64,000 bases of DNA from NCBI GenBank assembly GCA_022829145.1, contig CM040745.1, positions 40,214,144 to 40,278,143 of the forward strand. The letters run 5' to 3'. The position numbers and the translations under genes are program-made. Position 1 is the stretch's first letter. Each line of letters begins with the position of its first letter. Positions 46,601 through 55,737 of this stretch are shown piece by piece. The notes under the pieces are model-generated. The model made no database searches and was not told the origin of the DNA. It was given only the letters and a program-made list of their open reading frames with translations. Source of the DNA: Albula goreensis. Lineage: Eukaryota > Chordata > Actinopteri > Albuliformes > Albulidae.

Positions 46601-49600
46601 TAGCTAACTGATTTATGCTAGTTTGATGGCTACTTTTTATTTTGTTAGATGTCTTGCTGCTACCACACATAGTCAAGCTATCTGCTGGTCAGTTGATGGA
46701 GTCATTTAGCTATCTAGAAACTTCTATGGTTTTTCTACACTTCAGATTTTTACAGCAATTTTTTCGGTTTTAACAGCAAAGCTACAGATAGAGGCTTTGC
46801 CCACACCATGAGTAGTACTTTGATTATGGTCAAATCATATCTAAAAACTGTTATGCTGCTATTAGTGCACCTATTCAAGTCAGTGGTCTAAAAGATTGGT
46901 TTTAAATTACAGTCATTTAGCTGTTGCTTTTATCCAAAGCAAATTCAAATTGATTGGGACCCTGGACCATTCCCCCCTGGGAGTAATGTGGGGTTTGGGG
47001 CCTTGCTCAAGGGCCCAACAGCAATGGTGTTCTTGCTGTGGCTAGTCTGGGGCTTGAACCACCAACTTAAAGGGTTCCAGTCATATACTTTAGCCACAAG
47101 ACTACAGGCTGCCCACATACAGGTTTAGTGTAAAGCACACATATCTGTCATTGAAGAAATCAACAAATTCAGCAATGGGAGGCAACCTACCTTCTCTCTA
47201 AAGTTGAAAAGAGACAAGGTGATGGTGGAAACATATTTTAGCTGCTGAGTAGAATATTCTATTTCAAGCATTAAAATATATAATGTGACCTAATTTTGGT
47301 TTTCACTAAAGAGGACAGGCGGCTGGCCACTGTTATTGTGAGGGCAAGAGACAGCTGCATTCATGAGGGCATTTTCAAAGTGCTCTTGCTAATAACAAAT
47401 GCCCTGACATTATGTATTGCCAAATCAAAATCCAAATAAGACATACATTAAGGGTGATATTTAAACTCTATTGCGCAGACACATGAATGTGTCTACTCTA
47501 TGGCATAAGCATAACTTTGGCCTGTTTGCTAATTAATATATGGTGTATGGAACCAGCAAAGCAAAACCCCAGGCATTTGATCCCAGACAGTTTGTAAATC
47601 TTGCTCAGATGGGTATTTCCTTTCTCCTCGGGGTGAAAACCTACACAGGTGGCCTAGTTTGTCACATAATCTCTGTGCTTTCTCAGCAGGGACATCCCAA
47701 AAAGCAGAGCTTTTCACCAAAATGTATGTATTGACATAACAAATCACTTACACTGAATACCTGAGATTTATTATAGTTTTTCCATCGTTTACACACTATT
47801 CCTGGGCCTATTAACTAAACATCCCAGACCATAACACCATTTCCCATTGACAAGACAGACCCATTTTCCATTTTCACACATGAACCAGACTTGTTGAACT
47901 TTCGTGCAGAACTCTACACATGAATCCCATAATTTTTCACTGGCTACACAATGTGCTTATTTAGAAAGCACTGGCATAAATATTAACTCAAATCATCCCA
48001 ACTCAAACCCAAGAAAAGTAATATTAACTCAAATCAAAATCATCAAAAATGAACAATCAAACATTTTTGCAAGAACAACATGCAATTTTTACAACAAACA
48101 AACAAAAAACAAGAAAAGTGCAGTGTATCTACTCACATTTCAATGAACACAAAAATAGAAAGGCTTCAGAAAAAACATATTCTTATAAGCTTATTTGTTT
48201 GCCATTGTGGGATTTTACAACAAACAAACAAAAAACAACAAGAAAAGTAGAATTACAGTACAGTAATCAATATGTTACTGTAAACTCAGAAACAAAAATA
48301 ATCACAGTAAAATTACAGTGTAATGGTAAACAAAAATAATATTGTAAGGCATGGGTGGACAGCTTATGAATCCCGCCTCCTGTTAGGGTTTCACCACGTC
48401 ACCTCATCCACATCACAAGCAATGTCATCCCTGTTTAGGCAATGGAGAAAATATCGCCTTGCCTGCTGTATCCGGCCCTGGACTGACCAACCAAATGTCT
48501 CTGCATGCCTCTTCCACCACTTGTAGAAGAGGCAGACGGGTTTGTGGTTGATGGTCATATAGTTTTGAACACCAAGCTGAAAAGAATTCCTCAATCAAAT
48601 TCAGAAATGGGGAATAGGGGGCCAAGTATACAACTGTGAAGTTATTGTGGTTGGTGAACCAGTCCCGGGCCAGAGCAGCTCGGTGGAAACTAACATTATT
48701 CTAGATGACAACAAACCTGGGCTGCTCTGGTCCACCCCGCTGTGCGGCTGGAATGAGGATGTCGTGTAGTGTGTCCAGGAATGTGATTATGTGTGCAGTA
48801 TTGCAGGGACCTAGGGGACCTAGGTGATGGAGAACTCCTTGCTGACTAATGGCGGTACACAGGTGATATTTCCCCCACGATGCCCTGGGACATTTACAAT
48901 GGCTCTTTGTCCTATAACATTTTGGCCCTGATCCCTGGTTTTAGCTAGATTGAATTAATTGCAGGAACAGTCTTTACAGAAGTGTTTTGAATTTATCTCA
49001 CTGGTATGTCATAACCGTTTGTAGTGTATATGTATTTGGCTTTTGTGTGATGTCGGAAGGCAAAGTTTGATTTAGATATAAGATGACAGGGTTTTGACTG
49101 GAGAGTTTGGGTTTTTTTTCCTGATTATTTTTGGCAATTTTTGCTTTTACTTGATAGTGATAGTACAGAGAGGCAGATAAGGTAGGATAACATGCAGTCA
49201 GAGGGCCTGGGCTGTATTCGAACCCAGGCCACAGCAGTGAGGACCTTATGTGGTACGCGCTCTGCCAGGATGCCCTGTAGAGTTCGGTTTTGACATGGAA
49301 GTTTTATGTTTGTGGCGATGAGTGCGCAGTTTTTCCAATCGTGTTTAGAGTTTTCGGAAAATGGAGCATAATTTCAAGAACCATATCTTAGCGATCAAGA
49401 AAAACTGTAACTAAACCAAATTCATGAAAGATGAAATGTCAGTTCCATTCTAATTAACCTGGAAATTTGTGGTAAGTAGGTGCAATCTAAGTTCGCCATC
49501 GCTGTTTCACTTCTGAAGGTGGCTTTTATTGTGTAACAGGCCATTTTGCTCTTGCAGGTTTTATTGACTTCATTGTGGACCCTACCTTCACCCTGTTGAC

Positions 49601-50175
49601 AGACATGGCTGAGAGGATTGTCATTCCTCTGGTTCAGGAGAATCCGGACCCACCAGACCCCTGCAATCGAAACAGGTTGTCTGTGCGCTATAATCACTTA
49701 TCAAACTGTACTCTGTAGCCTGGTTTACTTTTAAACTCTGAGCAGTGCCTGCTGTATCAAATTTAACTTGTATAGACAAAAACTAATCCTGAATCGGTTT
49801 GATATTTATTTTTTTTTCATCCAGTTCACTGTGGAAGGAGAGCTCAAGAGGTTTGCAGTGGAGTCTTGCTCACATCACAGCCGAGATTGTCAGTTTCAGG
49901 TCTACATGGACCCGTCACACCGAAGATAACAAATTTAAATGGAAAGAGAGAGCAGTCAACGGTAGGCAACCTGACTGCTTCAGTTGTCAGCACCCTGAAC
50001 ATCGCTGTCAGAAAATTTAGCAAACAATGAATTTTTTATGCAATTGTTTTTTTGTGACAGTCACTGTCACTTCTTATAACATACTTTCAAATACGCATGG
50101 GAAATTTCAGTCAAGTAATCTTTCATAGACAAAGATACAATGACACATAATAGAAAGATGACTGATAATATTTCA

Positions 50176-50211
<36 letters not shown>

Positions 50212-52132
50212 AGCACATTGTTTCTGTATGTGTTAGGGTCATAACCTTTGCCTTAAAAGACCCTGCTTGTGGTGCAGTACACTCATGTACATATGACAAA
50301 CAAAGCCTAATTTCAATGTCAATGCCGATTGCATTTCAATAACTGTCAACTTTTGCGTAAACATAGGACACATGCACACTTGCATTCTAAATTTAGGGTT
50401 GCTACTAAATGTTTGCAGTTTGATGTTAGACCAGTGGTTCCCAATGTCAGTCCTGGGGCCCACTGTGCATGCTGATTTTTATTCCAACCACAACTGCAAC
50501 CCCAGAATCTTAACAAGCTGTTAATTGTTCAGAATTGTTCAATTATTCATGCTTTTCATGATTAGAGAGATAATTTGCCATTATAACTATGCATGTCATG
50601 AAGAAAAAGCTACTACATTCACATTGTGCCATATTGCAGGCAATTGCATAAAGACGAGTAAGATGTTTTAACTCATATTAAAGTGATTCTGGAGACACGA
50701 CCACAAAAATTAACCATTTGGTAGATAATGAAAGATTCAAAGCTAATTATAAGGTATGTATATAATTATATATAAGAATATATAATTATATACATACTGA
50801 AAAACATCCTGAAAAAATCAGGAGCTTAATCACGTGTTCAATGATTTAAGGAGCGTATTGATTCAGCCCAGTCCATAATTTAATCAGGTATAAACCCTTT
50901 TTTTGTGTATTTGTTTGCAAAAAATCATACAAACACAATGTGAGTATAGAAGCTTTTTCTTCATGGCATGCATAGCTATAATGGCAAATTATCTCTCTAA
51001 TCATGAAAAGCATAAACAATTAAACAATTATGAATAATTAACAGCTTGTTAAGATTCTGGGGCTGCAGTTGAGGTTGGAATAAGAAATCAGCTTACACAG
51101 CGAGCCCCCAGGACCGACGTTGGGAACCACTGAGTTAGACACTCGGCACTGTGTAAACAAGTACTCTAAATCCGAGCAGAGAGCAATAACTGTGCCTGAT
51201 TTCCATGACAACATCATATACTGTAACTATAACGACAGTATAAACTGACTATATTGACTGACAGCCTACATTTTGCTGAATATAAATGCAATTAGGCTTA
51301 TTAAGTGCTATATTAATAATGAACACATATTTCATTGGTCTTTGGGGATTGCAGAGGTAACAAAATATATAGGCTTGTCATGGACAGTAATAAAGCGTGC
51401 ATTTGATTGACAGATGGGAAAGCGCTGGCTTATGTCTGCAGTAAACCTTGAGGCAGACAGGTTTATATTACAAATGTAAACCACAGCCAGAAGAACAAAA
51501 TGTTTTGCAAGTAACGTGATCACATCCTGAGACTGGCATGTTGCAAATTGTTGAAATCAAACCAAGCAACAAGCGCAGCTATCAAGTTGCTACCGGTGAA
51601 ATCCAAGTTATTAGTTTAAACGTTAGTATGTTGATATGGGCCTGTTTTTTTTCCCCAGACTTAGCTGGTGCTGGGTCAGATATTATCAGTTGAGCTGCTC
51701 TGAATCATTGCCCCAAAATATGGAACCCTACCAGCATCAAAACATGATTCAATAGATGTACTGGAAGAAAATGTTGCTGTTTTCCTAAAATCACATTGTA
51801 TTCCATGGCTGTACTTGTACCATGCATTATAGTTAAGCGCAATGTGCACATAGAAATTCCAGATGCATGTTCAACAGATTCTGTGAGTCAGAGATCAATC
51901 AACAATCAAAAAACTATCAACAAGTTTAAAGATGTTATATTGCTACAAGATGTTGTGGGTGTGATGAGAAATTTGTTTTCACAAAACCGCAAAAATGCAT
52001 TTCCACTGAACACAGCGCCCCTTGGTTTCTTTGTTAGGATCTCTGGACCAGAGCTCCATGGAGGAGCTCCTACCCAAGAGTGAGGACTCAGAGGGACTCC
52101 CTCTGAAAAACCAAGTGGAGAACACTAAGTAA
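31581..52132 (+). CDS. pde1b: pde1b, calcium/calmodulin-dependent 3',5'-cyclic nucleotide phosphodiesterase 1B (14 exons, complete)
   Basis: Hydrolyses cGMP and cAMP in the cytosol and is activated by Ca2+/calmodulin. The 14 exons join in phase to 518 residues, close to the 516 of human PDE1B2. Exons: 31581-31633, 34731-34844, 35827-36009, 36336-36402, 36544-36660, 37155-37295, 37562-37662, 39564-39689, 42699-42800, 43051-43171, 45700-45781, 49558-49675, 49825-49961, 52038-52132. The N terminus ([18 protein letters not shown]) is the short PDE1A/PDE1B2 type. Residues ~19-45 form the first calmodulin-binding segment, and ~65-120 ([30 protein letters not shown]) the regulatory/linker region. 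Catalytic domain: NPYH with H203, H207/D210 (HAADV), H243-D244 ([15 protein letters not shown]), D350 ([12 protein letters not shown]) and the invariant Gln401 (ESQIG). Isoform 1B versus 1A or 1C is assigned from the nckap1l-ppp1r1a neighbourhood. No broken exon seen. Confidence 0.95.
31634..34111 (+). other. pde1b intron 1, left part, no element recognised
   Basis: AT-rich sequence. Intron 1 is the usual place for alternative PDE1 promoters, but I see no second N-terminal exon. An open stretch at 33030-33230 has no recognisable features. Confidence 0.45.
34112..34316 (+). mobile_element. tRNA-derived SINE (plus strand)
   Basis: Head with A-box-like tatagcgtaatggctgagga and B-box-like gagggtttgattctgg, then cccttgaacaaggtacttga, and a diverged tail gtaagtgagtctggttaaga followed by cagtctgcta. 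It is complete enough to show the head-body-tail order shared by the other SINEs in the window. Confidence 0.75.
34731..34844 (+). CDS. pde1b: pde1b exon 2
   Basis: Acceptor ttcatcttcag, donor gtacat. Encodes [18 protein letters not shown] and [19 protein letters not shown], covering the first calmodulin-binding/autoinhibitory segment. Confidence 0.93.
35100..35165 (+). repeat. possible LINE 3' end with (TATCC)n-like tail
   Basis: cacaaaataaagtattatcc followed by tatcctattaacctatcc resembles the 'aataaag + short tandem repeat' ending of some non-LTR elements. No coding part is recognised upstream. Confidence 0.3.
35827..36009 (+). CDS. pde1b: pde1b exon 3
   Basis: Acceptor ccctggtcag, donor gtgagg. 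Encodes [38 protein letters not shown] and [18 protein letters not shown], strongly conserved in all PDE1 enzymes. Confidence 0.95.
36336..36402 (+). CDS. pde1b: pde1b exon 4
   Basis: A 67-base exon. Acceptor gcgtttcag, donor gtaagg. Encodes [16 protein letters not shown] and VIHCLR. The middle differs most from other PDE1s. Confidence 0.9.
36544..36660 (+). CDS. pde1b: pde1b exon 5
   Basis: Acceptor caactgcag, donor gtctct. Encodes [18 protein letters not shown] and [19 protein letters not shown], the start of the catalytic domain. Confidence 0.94.
37155..37295 (+). CDS. pde1b: pde1b exon 6
   Basis: Acceptor gtgttttcag, donor gtacct. Encodes [36 protein letters not shown] and LLRTGLV. Carries the catalytic His (H203) and the first metal-binding His (H207). 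Confidence 0.95.
37562..37662 (+). CDS. pde1b: pde1b exon 7
   Basis: Acceptor ttactcccag, donor gtaagg. Encodes [19 protein letters not shown] and [14 protein letters not shown]. Holds the HD metal-binding pair H243-D244. Confidence 0.95.
37663..39563 (+). other. pde1b intron 7
   Basis: A 1.9 kb intron. Holds a repeat-like stretch at 37830-37985 with GAAC/TTCC inverted motifs and an A run at 38709-38724. No RNA gene or further exon seen. Confidence 0.45.
39564..39689 (+). CDS. pde1b: pde1b exon 8
   Basis: Acceptor tttttgaaag (a weak polypyrimidine tract), donor gtaaga. Encodes [36 protein letters not shown] and SREEW. Confidence 0.94.
39851..39906. repeat. (TATAA)n pentanucleotide microsatellite
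   Basis: About eleven perfect copies of the five-base unit in pde1b intron 8. Confidence 0.95.
40185..40490 (+). pseudogene. Tc1-like transposase fossil (C-terminal part)
   Basis: The plus strand reads, through several stops and shifts, [16 protein letters not shown] and [17 protein letters not shown]. These correspond to the Tc1 motifs QQDNAPCH and W-P-SPDLNPIEHLW of the DDE domain. The catalytic Asp is now His and the Glu is now Gln, so it is inactive beyond the stop codons. Confidence 0.65.
40545..40945. repeat. probable interspersed repeat, class unknown
   Basis: Directly follows the Tc1-like fossil. Phrases such as ggaattcccataaacggaca and tctgctgattgcaggggcc look familiar from dispersed fish repeats, but I could not identify coding motifs or ends. 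Confidence 0.3.
41097..41806. mobile_element. fold-back (hAT-like MITE) copy A, left end damaged
   Basis: The left arm (from ~41122, attccaaccacaactgcaac...aacaagctgttaattgttc) is repeated in inverted form at ~41680-41775. The inner arms (caaacaaatacacaaaa at ~41262 and ttttgtgtatttgtttgc at ~41578) match too, giving about 300-base arms. The right end ...gttgggaacaactg matches copy B at 50432-51132, but the left terminal ~15 bases are lost. Confidence 0.8.
41807..42698 (+). other. pde1b intron 8, right part, no element recognised
   Basis: Between the fold-back element and exon 9. It contains a small direct repeat (gaaccctgagtgaaccctcagtg region, ~42150) but no identifiable element. Confidence 0.4.
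42699..42800 (+). CDS. pde1b: pde1b exon 9
   Basis: Acceptor gtggataacag, donor gtaata. Encodes [17 protein letters not shown] and [16 protein letters not shown]. Confidence 0.94.
43051..43171 (+). CDS. pde1b: pde1b exon 10
   Basis: Acceptor gcctttgcag, donor gtatgt. Encodes [19 protein letters not shown] and [12 protein letters not shown] with the metal ligand D350. A 2.1 kb minisatellite starts about ten bases after the donor. Confidence 0.95.
43180..45295. repeat. 2.1 kb minisatellite, 60-bp unit made of two 30-bp halves, in pde1b intron 10
   Basis: About 35 units. The halves are gaggagctgtctgttcacca + ~10 bases, and gagcagctatctgctcacct + ~10 bases; they align with each other, so a 30-bp ancestor doubled to 60. 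Several half-unit variants (acagcagtaa, tccacagtaa, tctgtagtaa, ttcccaatggtggtaa) alternate in patterns. Because 30 is a multiple of three, the minus strand stays open for long stretches (382 codons at 42956-44104, 173 at 44300-44821), giving ten-residue repeats [20 protein letters not shown]. Confidence 0.95.
45700..45781 (+). CDS. pde1b: pde1b exon 11
   Basis: Acceptor tcttttacag, donor gtgaag. Encodes [18 protein letters not shown] and NTLVAESQI, with the purine-binding Gln401. Confidence 0.95.
45782..46899 (+). other. pde1b intron 11, left part, no element recognised
   Basis: AT-rich sequence with 'gctagc'-type short motifs; no gene, RNA or repeat family identified. Confidence 0.45.
46900..47118 (-). 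mobile_element. tRNA-headed SINE (minus strand)
   Basis: The plus strand shows the tail (ttacagtcatttagctgttg; cttttatccaaagcaaattc), then ccttgctcaagggcccaaca and cttgaaccaccaactt. It ends with the head ccacaagactacaggctgcc. On the minus strand the head gives GTAGTCTTGTGGCTAA (A-box) and GGTTCAAGCCC (B-box). Confidence 0.8.
47119..48339 (+). other. pde1b intron 11, middle part, no element recognised
   Basis: AT-rich, with two copies of a acaacaaacaaacaaaaaac motif near 48090 and 48220. No gene or RNA recognised. Confidence 0.4.
48340..48970 (-). pseudogene. Tc1/IS630-family DDE transposase fossil
   Basis: From high to low coordinates the minus strand reads [18 protein letters not shown] and [12 protein letters not shown] near the first catalytic region. 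Then come PRFVVI-stop-NN and [19 protein letters not shown] around the second, and [19 protein letters not shown] with the Glu at the third. The family has W-D-N where this copy has a stop and Asn, so the catalytic Asp is gone. Further stops occur near 48810-48830. C-terminal sequence continues to about 48390. No terminal repeats found. Confidence 0.82.
49122..49276 (-). mobile_element. tRNA-derived SINE of the 'GGGTTCGAAT...GCATGT' type (minus strand)
   Basis: The minus strand starts ATCCTGGCAGAGCGCGTACC (A-box) and continues with GGCCTGGGTTCGAATACAGC (B-box). It then runs through ctgactgcatgttatcctac and ctctctgtactatcactatc into gcaaaaattgccaaaaata. This order is familiar from a widespread teleost SINE. 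It has a different tail from the V-SINE-type elements in this window. Confidence 0.75.
49558..49675 (+). CDS. pde1b: pde1b exon 12
   Basis: Acceptor ctcttgcag, donor gttgtc. Encodes [18 protein letters not shown] and [16 protein letters not shown], the end of the catalytic fold. Confidence 0.93.
49825..49961 (+). CDS. pde1b: pde1b exon 13
   Basis: Acceptor ttttcatccag, donor gtaggc. Encodes [34 protein letters not shown] and FKWKERAVN, with the conserved VSFRSTW motif of the PDE1 C-terminal region. Confidence 0.92.
50179..50209. repeat. (TG)n microsatellite in pde1b intron 13
   Basis: About fifteen perfect TG units. Confidence 0.95.
50432..51132. mobile_element. fold-back hAT-like MITE copy B with 8-bp target duplication
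   Basis: Termini cagtggttcccaa and ttgggaaccactg are perfect inverted ends in the CAG...CTG style of hAT elements. The flanking eight bases are tgttagac (50424-50431) and agttagac (51133-51140), seven of eight identical. Long inverted arms (aacaagctgttaattgttc at ~50512 and its complement at ~51040; gagagataatttgccattat and complement) cover most of the 701 bases. No transposase. Related to copy A at 41097-41806. Confidence 0.85.
51141..52037 (+). other. pde1b intron 13, right part, no element recognised
   Basis: AT-rich sequence between the fold-back element and the last coding exon; nothing further seen. Confidence 0.4.
52038..52132 (+). CDS. pde1b: pde1b terminal coding exon 14
   Basis: Acceptor tttctttgttag. 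Encodes [19 protein letters not shown] and [11 protein letters not shown], then TAA at 52130-52132. The acidic, variable tail is normal for PDE1s. Confidence 0.88.
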
Positions 52133-53200
52133 CGGAGAGAGCTCACACAAAACAAGGTGGCCAACTGCATGGCAGCCGGACCTTTTGAGTGACTGTAACC
52201 CGACTAAAAGAAAACCTCTGTGCCTCAGTGATCAGTTAAAAACCAGGGAAAGACTCAGATAAACAGGTGAAATAGCTTAAACCCAGAAAAGTTCAGCCAG
52301 CACAGATCTGTAGCAGACCACAGATCTATTCCAGATGTCCCTACTATGTGCAGACAATAACCTCTCCGGTGCTTAATCCACCATGCTAAACCTGTGTTAG
52401 ATTCCTACAGCTCCTGCTTTCTTTGTAAGGTAGATGACTGACTTTTTGCATCGTAGGGCCCGTGTTTAGAACATGCAAAACTGTTCTGTTGGTGCAAAAA
52501 GACTAAAAGAGCATGTGATTAATTGAAGTTGTTTGTTTGCTCCAATCACAGATCATGTCACTGAAATTGCGTGAGCAAAATATTTCACATGTGCTAAAGG
52601 CTTTGATGAACCTGGCTCATAGTGTTTGTATGAAATTGGAGAGGTGTATTTTTCACTGGCCTTGGGAGACAACTGTACATTTAGATCAAAAGCTACTGTA
52701 CTGTGTGATTTTAACAGCCTTTTTCAAATGGAAACACACAAACAGGAAGATAAATTACCGAATTGCTTTTGTAAAGAGTCTTAATGCTAAGTTTGAACTC
52801 TAATCAATATATTTAATTGCTTAACATGCTGGTCATGTTATACTCTATGCGAACTGTGGGGAAATGGTCTTATTGGTTAGATTCACTTTTGGTTAATTCA
52901 CTGAATCACTGTTTTTTTTAAAGGAATAACATGTGGGAAAAAAACATAACTGCCTTATGGTGTAGTATTGTATGAATAGACACAATATACTCAGCCCATT
53001 TAGACTGCACAGAATCAATTTATACCTTGCCAAGCTGTATTGTTTTTATTTGTTGCTGTGTTTGACACAGTTATTGATTACTTGGAGACTTGATTATTGT
53101 TGTTTTTATTGTTTTATTGTCAATCATTTCTGTGAGTTCAGGCTTGGGTGTAAACCCTTTGTTCCTATGTACTGTAAATAAAAGTATCGTAAGACACAAT
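52133..53200 (+). other. pde1b: pde1b 3' UTR
   Basis: Non-coding sequence after the stop codon up to the first good poly(A) signal at 53177-53182. A longer form to signals at 53904 and 53915 is possible. Extent is inferred from hexamers only. Confidence 0.5.
53177..53182 (+). promoter_or_regulatory. candidate poly(A) signal for pde1b
   Basis: AATAAA in ctgtaaataaaagtatcg, about 1.05 kb after the stop codon. Two more hexamers follow at 53904-53909 and 53915-53920. Confidence 0.5.
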
Positions 53201-53209
53201 ACAATGAAA

Positions 53210-55735
53210 TAGCAAACCTAATATTAAAACTGAAGCATTTTGACATAGTCAACCAAATGTAAATTTGTTCAAGGTAGGAAAATGACAGTTAAATTGTATG
53301 TGAAATGCAATGTTGCTGTTTCCAATGAGTTGCTCCTTTAAAAATAGAAAGAGCTTTTGTTTGAGTTGAGTTGAAAAGTTGGCACCCCTGTAAATGCATA
53401 CGGTTCATTCATTCAAGACAGCATGGTAAAAACAACTCAACACAACAGAAGAAAATGCTACAGAGTAGTAGTGGTGGCAAAGAGCTTTCTTTTTTGAGAG
53501 TGGAAAAATCACAGGGCTGAAACACAGAACTGTGCTTAACATACCACATTGGGTTTTGAGAACAATGCTTTACGTGACATCCTTTCCAAGATCAAGTCAA
53601 AACAACCAAGCCATTTTGAAAACAACAACAACAAAAAAAAACAAAAAGAAAAAATTGGAAATATAAGTTTTGCCTGATTTAGAAATCAACCCCATTGTCA
53701 CAAGGGCTAAAAATCAAGAAATCGATTGCCAGGAATGTACTATGGTACTGGCGCTAAGGTTCAAAGCTCTGATTTCCTGTCTTGAACCGTCCTGTTCCTC
53801 AAAAATGTTGCTTAGACATATCATTTTCCAACAATATTATATACAATCTTAGAGAGTGAATAGGGTAATTGAGAAATGTCATTTTGTATCTTGTTTATGC
53901 AGTAATAAAAAACAAATAAATTAACTGATGTAATTGTTTTCCTCCTTTGTTCTTGTATTTTGGACATTTAATTTGTAAATTTAATTTAATTTGTGGAATC
54001 TAACTTTGGTGCAGTCATGAATAGGAAGGAAAAAAACCAAGAAAAGCAGTTGTTTATATAGTGAAAACCCCATTAAAACATTAACAGTGAGTGTATTGCA
54101 GATGGATGTGTTATATGAACTCAGTTACTAGGTAACAGTACATTCTGATTTGCTTAATGTTGGAGACGCTTTACATGTGATACAGTAGCACAATACATGA
54201 GTAAAAAGGTGAACTCATAAGCAGAACAGGCTGTCTAACCATGTGGGGTCACATCAAAACACCACAGCCGTTGAATGTTAAAACAAAGTCGTTCTTTTTG
54301 TTGTTACTTTTTTTTTCTAAACATTTTCACTGATCACCTTCTAGGTATTAGCCAAGCTGTTGGATAGACTCACGTTGTTACATCAGTTTTCTTATGTGTA
54401 CTGCAAGCTTAAGGGAAAACGCAAAATAGTTTTATATTCAAAGGTGTTCTAAGGTATTTCTGCATTCTGCTTTTGCCCGTTGTTTTAGTATTTTATTTTA
54501 CCTCTAATTTTTGTCATACGAACTCAGCCAAACTTTTTAGCTCTGAGCAGCAATCCTCAAACACGTGGCTCCACCGATTGAAGTGACGAGGAGTCCTCCT
54601 TTCTGTACCCATGGCACAAGCAATGTTACTCTGCCTCTGTCGGGGAGGCTGACTGAACTGGCTTAACCCCTGTCTTTTCCGGAAATTTTCAGACCAAGCG
54701 CTGCCTCACCAGTATAGGCCTCCACCCATAGCTTGTTGTTTAGTCTATCGTTTTTTGTATTTTTTGTTCCAATACATTTTTGGGGATGTCAACAGTTTTC
54801 CCCTTGAATGTTCCATTGTGAAAATGAAATACCAAAGAAGGTACAGTCAACTGTGCAAACAGTTATTTAGTATGTTTATTTTATTTGTGTAATATTTATA
54901 CATTCTCCTGTCAATTTAGCACAGGAGTTTAGGTTACTGTATCAACAAATTCAGTTGAATAGTTTTTCTACTGGACTGACTGCTTATTTTTAATTTTATT
55001 TTTCACATATTGATGTCCAACATAACAGCAAAATAACACCAGAACAGATTACTGAACTTCTGTGTCCAAAAACAAAAAGAAATGAAAAACACTCCAACTT
55101 CTTTTCAAAGTAATGAGCTTTAATCGCACGTTTCCTTTTGTGGCTTCATGGCAAACCCGGAACATTAAATAAAATTTCAACTTTAAGTTCAAATCGATGT
55201 AACTGGCCTGGCTTCTTGCAGGAATGTTTTCCTTTTTCCTGGACTTAATCCACTTTTCCCCTGAACTCCAATGTGTGATAAAACAGCTTTGTAGTATTTT
55301 TCTTCCAGCAGGGGGGGTACAGCCTGGGTTTGATCCAAAGATAGGGTCGAAAGGAAGCTGAAGTTTTAAGTAGTTCAGGAGAACGCCTGAGGTTTTCTTG
55401 AACTTCTTCAGAATCAAATATAAATCCCCTTCACCCCACAATAGAACAGCTGGGCAAGGACTTGTTCCACAAAAAAAAGGACTCAGAATGAAATTCCCAC
55501 TATTGTGGCTCAAATGAGAAGCTTTCCCCTGCTCTTCAACAAATTACTTCTATAATCCTTCACAGTCACTGTAGCAGACAGCTAGACTTTTCCCCAAAGT
55601 TAATTCACCAAATATAGCCGACGGAATGATGCCATGGTCCTAGAGAGCAGTCTTATTGTGGCATGTAAATGTTTTCCTTTTCCATGGCGCTTAACAATAT
55701 GAAACAGGCAATTGCCCTCTCAGCAATGCAGTGGT
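53210..55735. other. intergenic, no gene recognised
   Basis: AT-rich, with A runs near 53632-53655. A 154-codon minus-strand open stretch (55049-55513) has no domain or signal that I recognise and is probably chance. Confidence 0.45.
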
Positions 55736-55737
55736 AA

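Noticed and set aside
55049-55513. 154-codon minus-strand ORF between pde1b and ppp1r1a
   Set aside because: No recognisable domain, splice partners or coding-like composition; it sits in AT-rich intergenic sequence.
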